The translations under genes and the position numbers were made by a program. This document shows positions 1 to 6,937 of a stretch of 53,214 nucleotides of DNA, piece after piece (position 1 is the stretch's first letter; each line of letters begins with the position of its first letter). Source of the DNA: Bacillota bacterium (GTDB lineage: Bacteria; Bacillota; Sulfobacillia; JAJZYS01; JAJYTV01); contig JAJYSJ010000016.1 in the NCBI GenBank assembly GCA_021793645.1, positions 1 to 53,214 on the forward strand, read 5' to 3'. The notes beneath the pieces are model-generated. The model did no database searches, was not told the origin of the DNA, and was given only the letters and a program-made list of their open reading frames with translations.

Positions 1-261
1 CAACTCCGCGCAGAACATCCTGGCCGCAGGGCTTGCGGCAGCTGCCTGTGGAGGGGCTGTAAGACCGGCGCGCACGAGTGCCGGCACGCTCCGCTGAAGC
101 AGGAAATCCCCGGGGCGACCCTGGGAACCCCCTTCGTTTACGAAGGGGAGGAGGTCAAGGAACTCTTGGCGGCAGAACCGCGGGTGAGCGCCACCGCCAT
201 CCAGACGGTTGGCAGCAAAGGGTACGACGGTTTCGCTCTGGCGTTGGTAACGCAGGACTAG
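1..261 (+). CDS. C-terminal part of an unrecognised gene (5'-truncated by window edge)
   Basis: An open frame runs from the first base to a TAG at 259-261 and ends in GYDGFALALVTQD. The last 50 or so residues read like a folded alpha/beta C-terminus; the first 30 (rich in Cys and Arg) look less natural, and another frame over 2-94 (NSAQNILAAGLAAAACGG) looks more protein-like. A frameshift near base 100 is therefore possible. The ending resembles that of some SAM-dependent O-methyltransferases, but this is a weak impression and no catalytic motif is present in the visible part. It lies just upstream of the metG promoter and is not part of the metG unit. Confidence 0.35.
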   Translation, partial: QLRAEHPGRRACGSCLWRGCKTGAHECRHAPLKQEIPGATLGTPFVYEGEEVKELLAAEPRVSATAIQTVGSKGYDGFALALVTQD

Positions 262-292
262 CGGCGCTCTACTGCGGGCTGAGGCGATGCAA

Positions 293-321
293 TTGACAAA
301 AGCTGCTCAGCCCGCTAGGCT
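293..321 (+). promoter_or_regulatory. Sigma-A-type promoter of the metG T-box leader
   Basis: TTGACA at 293-298 and TAGGCT at 316-321 are separated by 17 bp. Transcription would start near 328 and run through about 265 nt of leader before metG. Confidence 0.7.
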
Positions 322-327
322 AGGGCA

Positions 328-563
328 ATAAGTGAACACGACGATGGAGAGCGCAAGCGCGGGAGCCATTCCAAAGCGAGCCGGGGTGGTGGAAGCCGGC
401 GGACGGTGCGCAACGCGATGACTCCGGAGTGCGCGGACGAAGCCCTCGGGCAGTAGGCCGCGCCGGCGCCACCGTGATCGGCAAGAGTCCGGTTGTGCCA
501 TTGGCCGGAGAACGAGGGTGGTACCGCGACCCGTCGCCCCTTATGGGGTGGCGGCGTTTTTGT
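328..563 (+). ncRNA. T-box riboswitch (methionyl-tRNA sensing leader)
   Basis: The T-box signature AGGGTGGTACCGCG is exact at 515-528. It is followed by a terminator whose arms are CCGTCGCCCC (531-540) and GGGGTGGCGG (545-554), then a T-rich run from 556. The upstream part folds into long GC-rich stems as expected for stem I. An ATG at 418-420 followed by A is a good candidate for the specifier codon, which would match uncharged tRNA-Met and the downstream gene metG. The specifier assignment is inference; the T-box and terminator are directly seen. Confidence 0.92.
531..563 (+). terminator. T-box-controlled intrinsic terminator
   Basis: A 10-bp stem (531-540 with 545-554, loop TTAT) is followed by TTTTTGTTTT. 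The 5' arm lies next to the T-box sequence, so antiterminator and terminator compete. Confidence 0.9.
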
Positions 564-591
564 TTTCCATTAGCTAAGGAGGGAACCAGGC

Positions 592-2472
592 TTGGCCGAG
601 CGTTTTACCGTCACGACTCCGATCTACTACCCGAACGATCGCTTGCACATCGGCCACGCGTACACTACCGTGGCCGCCGATGCGCTTGCCCGCTACCACC
701 GGCTGCGGGAAGAGGAGGTCTTCTTCGTCACGGGCACGGATGAGCATGGCCAAAAGATCGAGGAGCGGGCCCAGAAGGCAGGCACGACGCCGATCGCCTA
801 TGTGGACGAAATCGTGTCGGATATCCGCGATCTTTGGCAGCTTCTGCAGATTTCCTACGACGACTTCATCCGCACGACGGAGCCCCGGCACGAGCGCGTC
901 GTGCAGGAGATCTTCCGCAAACTCGAGGCGTCCGGCGACATCTACCTCTCCCAGTACGAGGGATGGTACTGCACGCCGTGCGAGTCGTTCTGGGTCGAGG
1001 GCAAACTCGTGGACGGCAACTGTCCGAGCTGCGGCGGACCGGTTGCGCGCCTCAATGAGGAGAGCTACTTCTTCCGGCTTTCCCGCTACGCTGAACCCCT
1101 TCTCCAGCATATCGACAGCCACCCTGACTTCATCCAGCCAACCTCGCGCCGCAACGAGATGATCTCCTTCATCCGGCAGGGCCTTGAGGACATTTCCGTG
1201 TCACGCACCAGCTTTCGCTGGGGCATCCCGCTGCCGCAGGACCCGCGCCATATCGCGTACGTCTGGATCGACGCCCTGACCAACTACATCACGGCCTGTG
1301 GCTACCTCCAGGATGAGCAGCGCTTCGCCCGCTTCTGGCCAGCGGACGTACACCTCGTCGGCAAGGAGATCGTACGGTTCCACGCGATCATCTGGCCGGC
1401 CATCCTGCTCGCGCTCGGGCTCCCGCTGCCCCGGGTCGTCTATGGGCACGGCTGGCTGCTGCTCGGAGAACAGAAGATGTCGAAGTCGCGCGGCAACGTG
1501 ATCGACCCGCGCCAGCTCGTGCAGCGCTACGGCCGCGACGCAGTGCGCTACTACCTTCTGCGAGAGGTACCGTTCGGCGCGGATGGCAACTACACCGAGG
1601 AAGCGCTGATCCTGCGGACGAATGTCGACCTCGCAAACGACCTTGGCAACCTCCTGTCGCGCACGACCGCGATGATCGAGCGCTTCACCGGCGGGATCGT
1701 CCCGAAGCCGTCGGGGGACAGCGTGCTGCGCCCGGTGGCGGTGGAAGCGGTTCGCAAAGCGACGCAGAGCCTTGATCGCCTGCAGGTATCGGACGCCGTG
1801 GTAGCGGTGTTCGAACTGGTGCGCCGCGCCAACAAGTACATCGAGGAGGCGGCGCCCTGGCAGCTCAACCGCAGCGGAGACGCGCGCCTGAACGACGTGC
1901 TCTACGACTTGGCGGAGAGCCTGCGGATCACAGCGGTAGTGCTCAAACCCTTTCTGGTCGATGCGCCGCACGCCATCTATCGACAACTGGGACTCGACAG
2001 CGCGGATGCCGCACGCCTGCGCGACACCGCATGGGGAGGCCTTCCGCCGGGGACCCGTGTCCAGCGCGGCGAGCCGATCTTCCCGCGCATCGACGCAGAG
2101 AGCATCGTCGCGTCGAGCGCGCCTGCCGACGCAGCGCCAGAGACGCCGCAGATCTCGATCGACGACTTCTCTCGCCTTGACCTGCGCGTCGGTACGATCC
2201 TCTCCGCGAGCAAGGTGAAAGGCGCAGATCGCCTGCTCGAGCTGACGGTGGACCTCGGGGAGGGCGAACCGCGCACAGTCGTCTCAGGCATCGCCGAGCA
2301 CTACCAGCCGCAAGCGCTGCTGGGCAGTCAGGTCGTGATCGTGGCAAACCTACAGCCTGCGAAGATCCGAGGCATCGTCTCCCACGGCATGATTCTGGCA
2401 GGCAAGACGGAGAGCGGATTGCAGATCGTCTCTCCGCGTGAGGCACTGCCGCCGGGAACAAAGATCAAGTGA
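592..2472 (+). CDS. metG: Methionyl-tRNA synthetase
   Basis: Class I aminoacyl-tRNA synthetase charging tRNA-Met. The HIGH signature is at residues 19-22 and KMSKS at 295-299. Two Cys pairs of the zinc knuckle are at 127/130 (CTPC) and 144/147 (CPSC). The last 110 or so residues (from SIDDFSRLDLRVG) form the OB-fold tRNA-binding domain also seen in Bacillus MetG and EMAP-II. The length of 626 aa is normal for the domain-fused form. The start is TTG at 592, 8 nt after AAGGAGGG (577-583). The T-box leader makes expression respond to methionine starvation. The stop codon overlaps the next gene's GTG start, implying co-translation with tatD. Confidence 0.97.
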   Translation: MAERFTVTTPIYYPNDRLHIGHAYTTVAADALARYHRLREEEVFFVTGTDEHGQKIEERAQKAGTTPIAYVDEIVSDIRDLWQLLQISYDDFIRTTEPRHERVVQEIFRKLEASGDIYLSQYEGWYCTPCESFWVEGKLVDGNCPSCGGPVARLNEESYFFRLSRYAEPLLQHIDSHPDFIQPTSRRNEMISFIRQGLEDISVSRTSFRWGIPLPQDPRHIAYVWIDALTNYITACGYLQDEQRFARFWPADVHLVGKEIVRFHAIIWPAILLALGLPLPRVVYGHGWLLLGEQKMSKSRGNVIDPRQLVQRYGRDAVRYYLLREVPFGADGNYTEEALILRTNVDLANDLGNLLSRTTAMIERFTGGIVPKPSGDSVLRPVAVEAVRKATQSLDRLQVSDAVVAVFELVRRANKYIEEAAPWQLNRSGDARLNDVLYDLAESLRITAVVLKPFLVDAPHAIYRQLGLDSADAARLRDTAWGGLPPGTRVQRGEPIFPRIDAESIVASSAPADAAPETPQISIDDFSRLDLRVGTILSASKVKGADRLLELTVDLGEGEPRTVVSGIAEHYQPQALLGSQVVIVANLQPAKIRGIVSHGMILAGKTESGLQIVSPREALPPGTKIK

Positions 2473-3236
2473 CAATCGTCGACACACACGCCCATCTCAA
2501 CCACGAAGATCTCCTGCCGCAGGCGGCAGAGATCGTGGAACGCGCCAAGGCAGCGGGTGTTGATCACATCGTAGTGGTTGGCTACGACGTGCCTTCATCC
2601 GCAGCGGCAGTCGAGCTTGCGCATCGGCTCGACGGGCTTGTGGCCGCCGTGGGGCTGCACCCCTACGAGGCAGTCCGCAGCGGCGAAGAGGAGATAGCGC
2701 AGATCGCGAAGCTTGCCAAGGATCCCATGGTTCGGGCGATCGGCGAGATCGGCCTCGACTTCCACGGCGACGAGCCAGCCCCGCCCAAGCGGCAGGACTG
2801 GCTTGTGCGGCGCCAGTTCGAAGTTGCGCGGACTGCGGGGCTGCCAGTCGTACTGCACCTGCGCGATAGCGGCCTGCGCATCGTGGAAGTCCTCGACGAC
2901 TTCCCGGATATGACAACCGTCTTCCACTGCTTCTCGGGGGATGCCGCGCTGCTGCAAGCGGGGCTTGCCCGCGGCGCCTATATTTCCTTTGCTGGTCCCC
3001 TGACCTTCAAGAAGAACGACGAACTGCGACTCCTTGCGGCCCAGGTTCCGGCAGAGCGCCTCCTGGTGGAAACTGATAGCCCATACCTCGCGCCAGTGCC
3101 ATTTCGCGGCAAACCAAACGAGCCCGCGTATGTGCGCGAAACCCTGGCAGCCTTGGCTGCGGCGCGCGGAGCCGCGCCGGAGAGTCTGGCGGAGATTACC
3201 TCTTCGAACGCGCGTTCCCTCTTCAGGCTTTTCTAA
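2469..3236 (+). CDS. tatD: TatD-family metal-dependent deoxyribonuclease
   Basis: TIM-barrel hydrolase of the TatD/YabD family (255 aa, normal length). Metal ligands are visible as THAHLN (H7, H9), GEIGLDFH, LHLRDS, FHCFSG and VETDSPYLAP. Family members have 3'-5' DNase activity and take part in DNA repair. The GTG start at 2469 overlaps the metG stop, the same metG-yabD pairing as in Bacillus subtilis, so it is probably co-transcribed under T-box control. Confidence 0.93.
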   Translation: MTIVDTHAHLNHEDLLPQAAEIVERAKAAGVDHIVVVGYDVPSSAAAVELAHRLDGLVAAVGLHPYEAVRSGEEEIAQIAKLAKDPMVRAIGEIGLDFHGDEPAPPKRQDWLVRRQFEVARTAGLPVVLHLRDSGLRIVEVLDDFPDMTTVFHCFSGDAALLQAGLARGAYISFAGPLTFKKNDELRLLAAQVPAERLLVETDSPYLAPVPFRGKPNEPAYVRETLAALAAARGAAPESLAEITSSNARSLFRLF

Positions 3237-3274
3237 GGGATACCAAAGAAACAGGGGTTTAGATACATAACCGT

Positions 3275-3304
3275 TTGAACCACGGCGAAAGTAGGTGATA
3301 TGAT
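3275..3304 (+). promoter_or_regulatory. Sigma-A-type promoter of the G5/3D gene
   Basis: TTGAAC (3275-3280) and TATGAT (3299-3304) are 18 bp apart, about 50 bp before the GTG start at 3361. Confidence 0.6.
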
Positions 3305-3360
3305 ACGGCAGTCCTGCAACTTCTCCAAAATGGCAGGTTGTAGGAAGAAGGAGGTTTCAC

Positions 3361-4173
3361 GTGCAGCACCTTTGGAAGGCAGGATGGCGCGTCCTAGCTG
3401 TCGGCAGCTTCGCGCTACTCGTCCTGCTTGCGGGCTTGGCGGCCCGCACCCCTGGCGTTGGTCGTGCGGTCGCAACAACGCACCCCCAGCCGCAAGGAGC
3501 CATCCACCTGAAGGCATTGCCGTTGCCCGCCGTCTCTGCCGCACTTGACCAGCCCAACCCCGCTCCGGGGTATGCCACTGCTCTCTGGAGCGCAGGAGCA
3601 GAAAACGAGACAGTCCTTGCGTACTCGCGCATCAACGTAGTTGCTGTGCCGATCGCCTACCACGTCCAGACGGTGATCGATCCGAGCCTCGGGCTGGGCC
3701 AGAACACCATCGCCCACCGCGGAACCAAGGGTCAGGCGATCGAGACCGTGCGGCGGATCTACGAAAACAGTCAACTCGTTTCTGTGAACGTTGTGGGGGA
3801 GCGCGTCGTGCAGCCTCCCCAGAACGAGATCGTCAACATCGGAGCGAAGCTTCCTGAGGTTTCCCGCGGCGAACTCCTCGGCCGCGTTACCAAGACGCTG
3901 AGTGTCGTGGCGACGGCCTATTGGGCTGATCCTAGCTGGTCGAACGGCCGTACGGCTACCGGAGTTCCTGCGCGCTATGGCGTCGTCGCCGTGGATCCGA
4001 GCGTCATCCCGCTCGGTACGCGCCTCTACATCCCGGGCTACGGCTACGCAGTAGCAGCCGACACCGGCAGCGCGATCGTCGGCGACCGCATCGACCTGTG
4101 CTTCAACACAGGGCAGCAGGCGATCGACTACGGCCGACAGCCGGTAACCGTCTACGTTCTCTCCTCTAGCTGA
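3361..4173 (+). CDS. yabE: G5 and 3D domain wall-associated protein (YabE/Rpf-like)
   Basis: 270 aa, exported or membrane-anchored: an N-terminal hydrophobic segment covers about residues 9-28. A G5 domain follows (about 80-165, RGTKGQAIETVRRIYENSQL), and then a C-terminal 3D domain (about 175-270, TAYWADPSWSNGRTATG, VAVDPSVIPLG, ADTGSAIVGDRIDLCF) with the three conserved aspartates. 3D domains resemble lytic transglycosylases of the MltA/resuscitation-factor type, so peptidoglycan remodelling is likely. The GTG start at 3361 is 6 nt after AAGGAGG (3348-3354). It sits between tatD and rsmA as yabE does in Bacillus, but the intervening rnmV is absent. Confidence 0.88.
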   Translation: MQHLWKAGWRVLAVGSFALLVLLAGLAARTPGVGRAVATTHPQPQGAIHLKALPLPAVSAALDQPNPAPGYATALWSAGAENETVLAYSRINVVAVPIAYHVQTVIDPSLGLGQNTIAHRGTKGQAIETVRRIYENSQLVSVNVVGERVVQPPQNEIVNIGAKLPEVSRGELLGRVTKTLSVVATAYWADPSWSNGRTATGVPARYGVVAVDPSVIPLGTRLYIPGYGYAVAADTGSAIVGDRIDLCFNTGQQAIDYGRQPVTVYVLSSS

Positions 4174-4182
4174 GTCCCTGCG

Positions 4183-4214
4183 CGGCCGGCCCCACATGGG
4201 CCGGCCGTCTTTTT
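4183..4214 (+). terminator. Intrinsic terminator after the G5/3D gene
   Basis: A perfect 10-bp stem (CGGCCGGCCC 4183-4192 with GGGCCGGCCG 4198-4207, loop CACAT) is followed by a T-rich run from 4208. Confidence 0.92.
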
Positions 4215-4240
4215 GTGCCCAAGTGAAATCGTGCTACAAT
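4213..4240 (+). promoter_or_regulatory. Probable promoter of rsmA placing the transcript start at the ATG
   Basis: TACAAT at 4235-4240 is a strong -10 element; the best -35 is a weak TTGTGC at 4213-4218. The predicted start point lies at about 4247, at the ATG (4248), and no Shine-Dalgarno sequence precedes the ATG. Confidence 0.5.
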
Positions 4241-4247
4241 TGCTCCG

Positions 4248-5084
4248 ATGGAGCCGAAACTGACTTCTCCGAGCGTGGTTCGCGGGATCCTGGACGAGCT
4301 TGGGCTACGTCCGCTAAAGCGTCTGGGACAGCACTTCCTGGTTGATTTCAACGCACGTGAGCGAATCGTGGCCGCACTCGAGCTTCAGCCGGGCGACCGT
4401 GTGCTGGAGATCGGGCCGGGTCTTGGTGCGCTGACGCAGCGCCTTGTCGAATTGTGCGACGACGTGCGCGCGATCGAAATCGACCGGGCTCTGGCTGCAT
4501 ACCTGCGGGACCGCTTCGGCGCGCGCCTCCAGCTCCACGAGGGGGACGCCCTCGAGGCGGACTTCCGCGAGCTGCTGGGCCCCGCCGGCAAGCTCGTCGG
4601 GAACCTGCCCTATTACATCTCCACTGCCCTCGTCGTACGCATCCTTGAAGCAGCACCGCCGTTGGCGGTGCTGATGCTGCAAAGCGAGGTCGCCCTGCGA
4701 CTCTCAGCGCCTCCAGGGAGCCCGGAGCGCGGTGCGCTGTCGGTCCTGCGCGAGTATGCAGCGGACATCGACAGCGTGACGCGTGTCGGAGCGGGACTTT
4801 TCTATCCACCGCCCCAGGTCGGCTCCCAGGTGATCCGGTTGAGGGCGCACGCCGCCCGCACCACGTCCCCCTGGACAGCGATCCGTCCGGTCGTCCAGGC
4901 GGCGTTCGGCTACCGGCGCAAAACGCTGGAGCGAGCACTGGAGGAAGGACTCGGGGTCGATCGGGAGCGGGGCCGCACCGCCCTTTTGGCGGCGGACATC
5001 GACCCGAAGCGGCGCGGGGAGACGCTTTCCCTAGGTGAGTTTGATCGGCTCGCCGGTGCACTGGGCGCACCGGCGAGCGACTAG
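4248..5084 (+). CDS. rsmA: 16S rRNA dimethyladenosine transferase
   Basis: 278 aa, full length. It dimethylates two adjacent adenines in the 3' hairpin of 16S rRNA using S-adenosylmethionine. Visible motifs are GQHFL near residue 28, the SAM-binding VLEIGPGLGALT, EID, and the catalytic NLPYYIST. The ATG start at 4248 has no Shine-Dalgarno sequence and lies just downstream of a TACAAT -10 element, so the transcript may be leaderless. Confidence 0.96.
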   Translation: MEPKLTSPSVVRGILDELGLRPLKRLGQHFLVDFNARERIVAALELQPGDRVLEIGPGLGALTQRLVELCDDVRAIEIDRALAAYLRDRFGARLQLHEGDALEADFRELLGPAGKLVGNLPYYISTALVVRILEAAPPLAVLMLQSEVALRLSAPPGSPERGALSVLREYAADIDSVTRVGAGLFYPPPQVGSQVIRLRAHAARTTSPWTAIRPVVQAAFGYRRKTLERALEEGLGVDRERGRTALLAADIDPKRRGETLSLGEFDRLAGALGAPASD

Positions 5085-5112
5085 CAGGTTCGTGTCGGAG
5101 GAGGATGACGCG

Positions 5113-5583
5113 GTGCTGTTTCGCAGCCCGTCGCACGGGGTGATGGACCTTGACCAGGTCTTCGGGGACATCGTCGCCTTCATCCGCGAGGACGCGCTGG
5201 CGCAACACAAACTGATCATCGGCACCGATTCGCAGGCGAGGGACGAGGTCACCTACGTGACCGCGATCATCATCCACCGTCTGGGCAAGGGCGCCCGCTA
5301 CTACTACTTCCGTCAGGTACAGCGACGCGTGCCAACGCTGCGCCAGCGGATCCTCCTGGAGACTTCCTATAGCCTCGGCGTAGCCAGCAAGCTTACGGAG
5401 ATGCTGTCGCGCCGGGGTTATCAAGGTTTTAACATCGAAATTCATCTCGACATCGGCCAGAACGGTGATACGCGCGACCTGATTCGGGAGATCGTGGGCA
5501 TGGTTTCAGGCAGCGGATTCGATGCGAAGATCAAGCCCGACTCGTTCGGAGCCTCGAGTGTGGCCGACAAGTACACGAAATGA
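5113..5583 (+). CDS. YkuK-family (DUF458) RNase H-like protein
   Basis: 156 aa from the GTG at 5113, which is 8 nt after GGAGGAGG (5097-5104); the frame is open further upstream, but that part overlaps the rsmA end. The family pattern is clear: IIGTDSQ near the N-terminus, IIIHRLGKGARYYYF, then LLETSYSLGVASKL. The aspartate in GTDSQ fits an RNase H-like nuclease fold, but the biochemical role of the family is not established. Its place between rsmA and veg is where yabG sits in Bacillus. Confidence 0.8.
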   Translation: MLFRSPSHGVMDLDQVFGDIVAFIREDALAQHKLIIGTDSQARDEVTYVTAIIIHRLGKGARYYYFRQVQRRVPTLRQRILLETSYSLGVASKLTEMLSRRGYQGFNIEIHLDIGQNGDTRDLIREIVGMVSGSGFDAKIKPDSFGASSVADKYTK

Positions 5584-5596
5584 AGCGGATTGGCGC

Positions 5597-5626
5597 TTGA
5601 CACGTTTTCCGGCTGTCTGCTAAACT
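5597..5626 (+). promoter_or_regulatory. veg promoter P1
   Basis: TTGACA at 5597-5602 and TAAACT at 5621-5626, spacer 18 bp. Confidence 0.65.
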
Positions 5627-5636
5627 GCTAGGATTC

Positions 5637-5665
5637 TTGACAATCGACCATGCCGGTGGTAGCAT
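5637..5665 (+). promoter_or_regulatory. veg promoter P2
   Basis: TTGACA at 5637-5642 and TAGCAT at 5660-5665, spacer exactly 17 bp. It lies 40 bp downstream of P1, so veg has tandem strong sigma-A-type promoters. Confidence 0.7.
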
Positions 5666-5700
5666 GAGAAACGGACCGGGTCAGGAAGGAAGTGGGGCGT

Positions 5701-5973
5701 TTGGCGGCTAGGCGTGTCTTGTCGGACATCAAACGCGACCTGGACGGAATGATCGGTGAGCGGGTCCGGCTCAAGGCCAATCGTGGTCGCCGCAAGGTGG
5801 ACGAGCGAGAGGGCGTTCTTGAGAAGACCTACCCATACATCTTCGTCGTCAAGATCGACGATGAACCGTCCGGCGCCCGTCGCGTGTCTTTTAGCTACGC
5901 CGACGTTCTCACGGAGACTGTGGAGCTTGAAGTCGCTTCGGGCGGCGAGTTCCACAAGGTGCTTGTGAACTGA
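5701..5973 (+). CDS. veg: Veg protein (biofilm-related, ligand unknown)
   Basis: 90 aa from TTG at 5701, 10 nt after AGGAAGGA. An in-frame GTG at 5692 is too close to that site. The sequence follows Bacillus Veg closely: VLSDIKRDLDGMIGERV, LKANRGRRK, VSFSYADVLTETVELEV. In Bacillus subtilis Veg is a small protein made from a very strong promoter and stimulates biofilm formation through the SinR pathway. The tandem promoters and downstream terminator make it a single-gene unit here. Confidence 0.93.
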   Translation: MAARRVLSDIKRDLDGMIGERVRLKANRGRRKVDEREGVLEKTYPYIFVVKIDDEPSGARRVSFSYADVLTETVELEVASGGEFHKVLVN

Positions 5974-5991
5974 AACATTCTATCCCGAGGT

Positions 5992-6024
5992 GAAGACCGC
6001 GCTTGCGGTCTTCCTTTCTTTTTT
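5992..6024 (+). terminator. Intrinsic terminator after veg
   Basis: Perfect 9-bp stem GAAGACCGC (5992-6000) and GCGGTCTTC (6005-6013), loop GCTT, followed by a T-rich run. Confidence 0.92.
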
Positions 6025-6512
6025 GCTCGATCCACTATGACGGGGATCCGATTGGGGACGTTGCAGGGAGCATCGTGCTGCTGCTTGACCCAGGCGCCCC
6101 CCCGGTCATCATCCGATCCCTCGGGGTAGAAACCACGCCGAATGGATTCCGGGTTGTCATCTCTACCGATCTACCCAAGCGTTCAACCTTCTCTCTGGGG
6201 GGCGGCATGCTCTACTCCTCCGAGGGATCACCCACACGGACATACGAGCTTGTGATTCAGGGAGCGATCTTGGATCGGGGGGCCGTCCAGAGCACTTTGC
6301 CCTCGGGTGTCACCGTCTCGAAGGGTTTGCCGTCGCCATATATGGTGAGCCTCTACTCCGCGAGCCTCTGGCGCGCACTCCCGAAGAAGACGTCAACCAG
6401 CTCGAAGCCGGGTGAGAACGCATACACCATGACCCTGGGCGGAATATCGCCTGATTGGACGCTCACTACGGCGGAAAACCAAGGCGAAATCACCTTGACG
6501 ATCACAAAGTAG
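6003..6512 (+). CDS. Hypothetical protein, no recognised family
   Basis: An open frame of up to 169 aa whose first codons overlap the veg terminator, so the true start must be further in; a GTG at 6075 is one candidate. The middle and end (FSLGGGMLYSSEG, YELVIQGAIL, PDWTLTTAENQGEITLTITK) have a beta-rich, extracellular-domain-like composition. No signal peptide, catalytic motif or clear ribosome site is visible. It may be a remnant of a larger beta-sandwich protein. It has no obvious partner and is followed by about 400 bp without a supported gene. Confidence 0.4.
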   Translation: MRSSFLFCSIHYDGDPIGDVAGSIVLLLDPGAPPVIIRSLGVETTPNGFRVVISTDLPKRSTFSLGGGMLYSSEGSPTRTYELVIQGAILDRGAVQSTLPSGVTVSKGLPSPYMVSLYSASLWRALPKKTSTSSKPGENAYTMTLGGISPDWTLTTAENQGEITLTITK

Positions 6513-6937
6513 ACAGAATGTTTTACAGAGCATTTAGCAGTGAACCGTCACGCCACCGGCTTTTTGCGGTTCGACGATCGAGATGAAGAAATTATGCTCC
6601 GATGAACGCATGCGAGGGCGGATGCCCTGCCGGTGCAGGCGTTCAGGCCGATGCGCATCATGGGCGCGTTCGGTAAAGAGGCGTTCCCGGCCGCCCGTCC
6701 AAACGGCGATAGGGTGCAGTACACCGCAACCCTGTTCGCATGCGCGGCGGCGGGCACAGCGCCGCACGACCCTGGACGGCGAGCGTCTGTCCTATTCGCC
6801 TGCGATGAGATGCCGGCTTCCGGCCTTGCCGATCCGCAGGAGATCCTTCGCCCGATCGCGGAGTAGACAAAGAGAGTGGGCATGCCCGCAACCAGGGCCA
6901 TTCGGCTGAGACAAAACGGCAAGGAACGGTGACCGGA
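6513..6937. other. Intergenic region without a supported gene
   Basis: Short open frames occur on both strands, but none combines a ribosome site with a recognisable protein. No terminator or promoter of good quality was seen. Confidence 0.5.
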
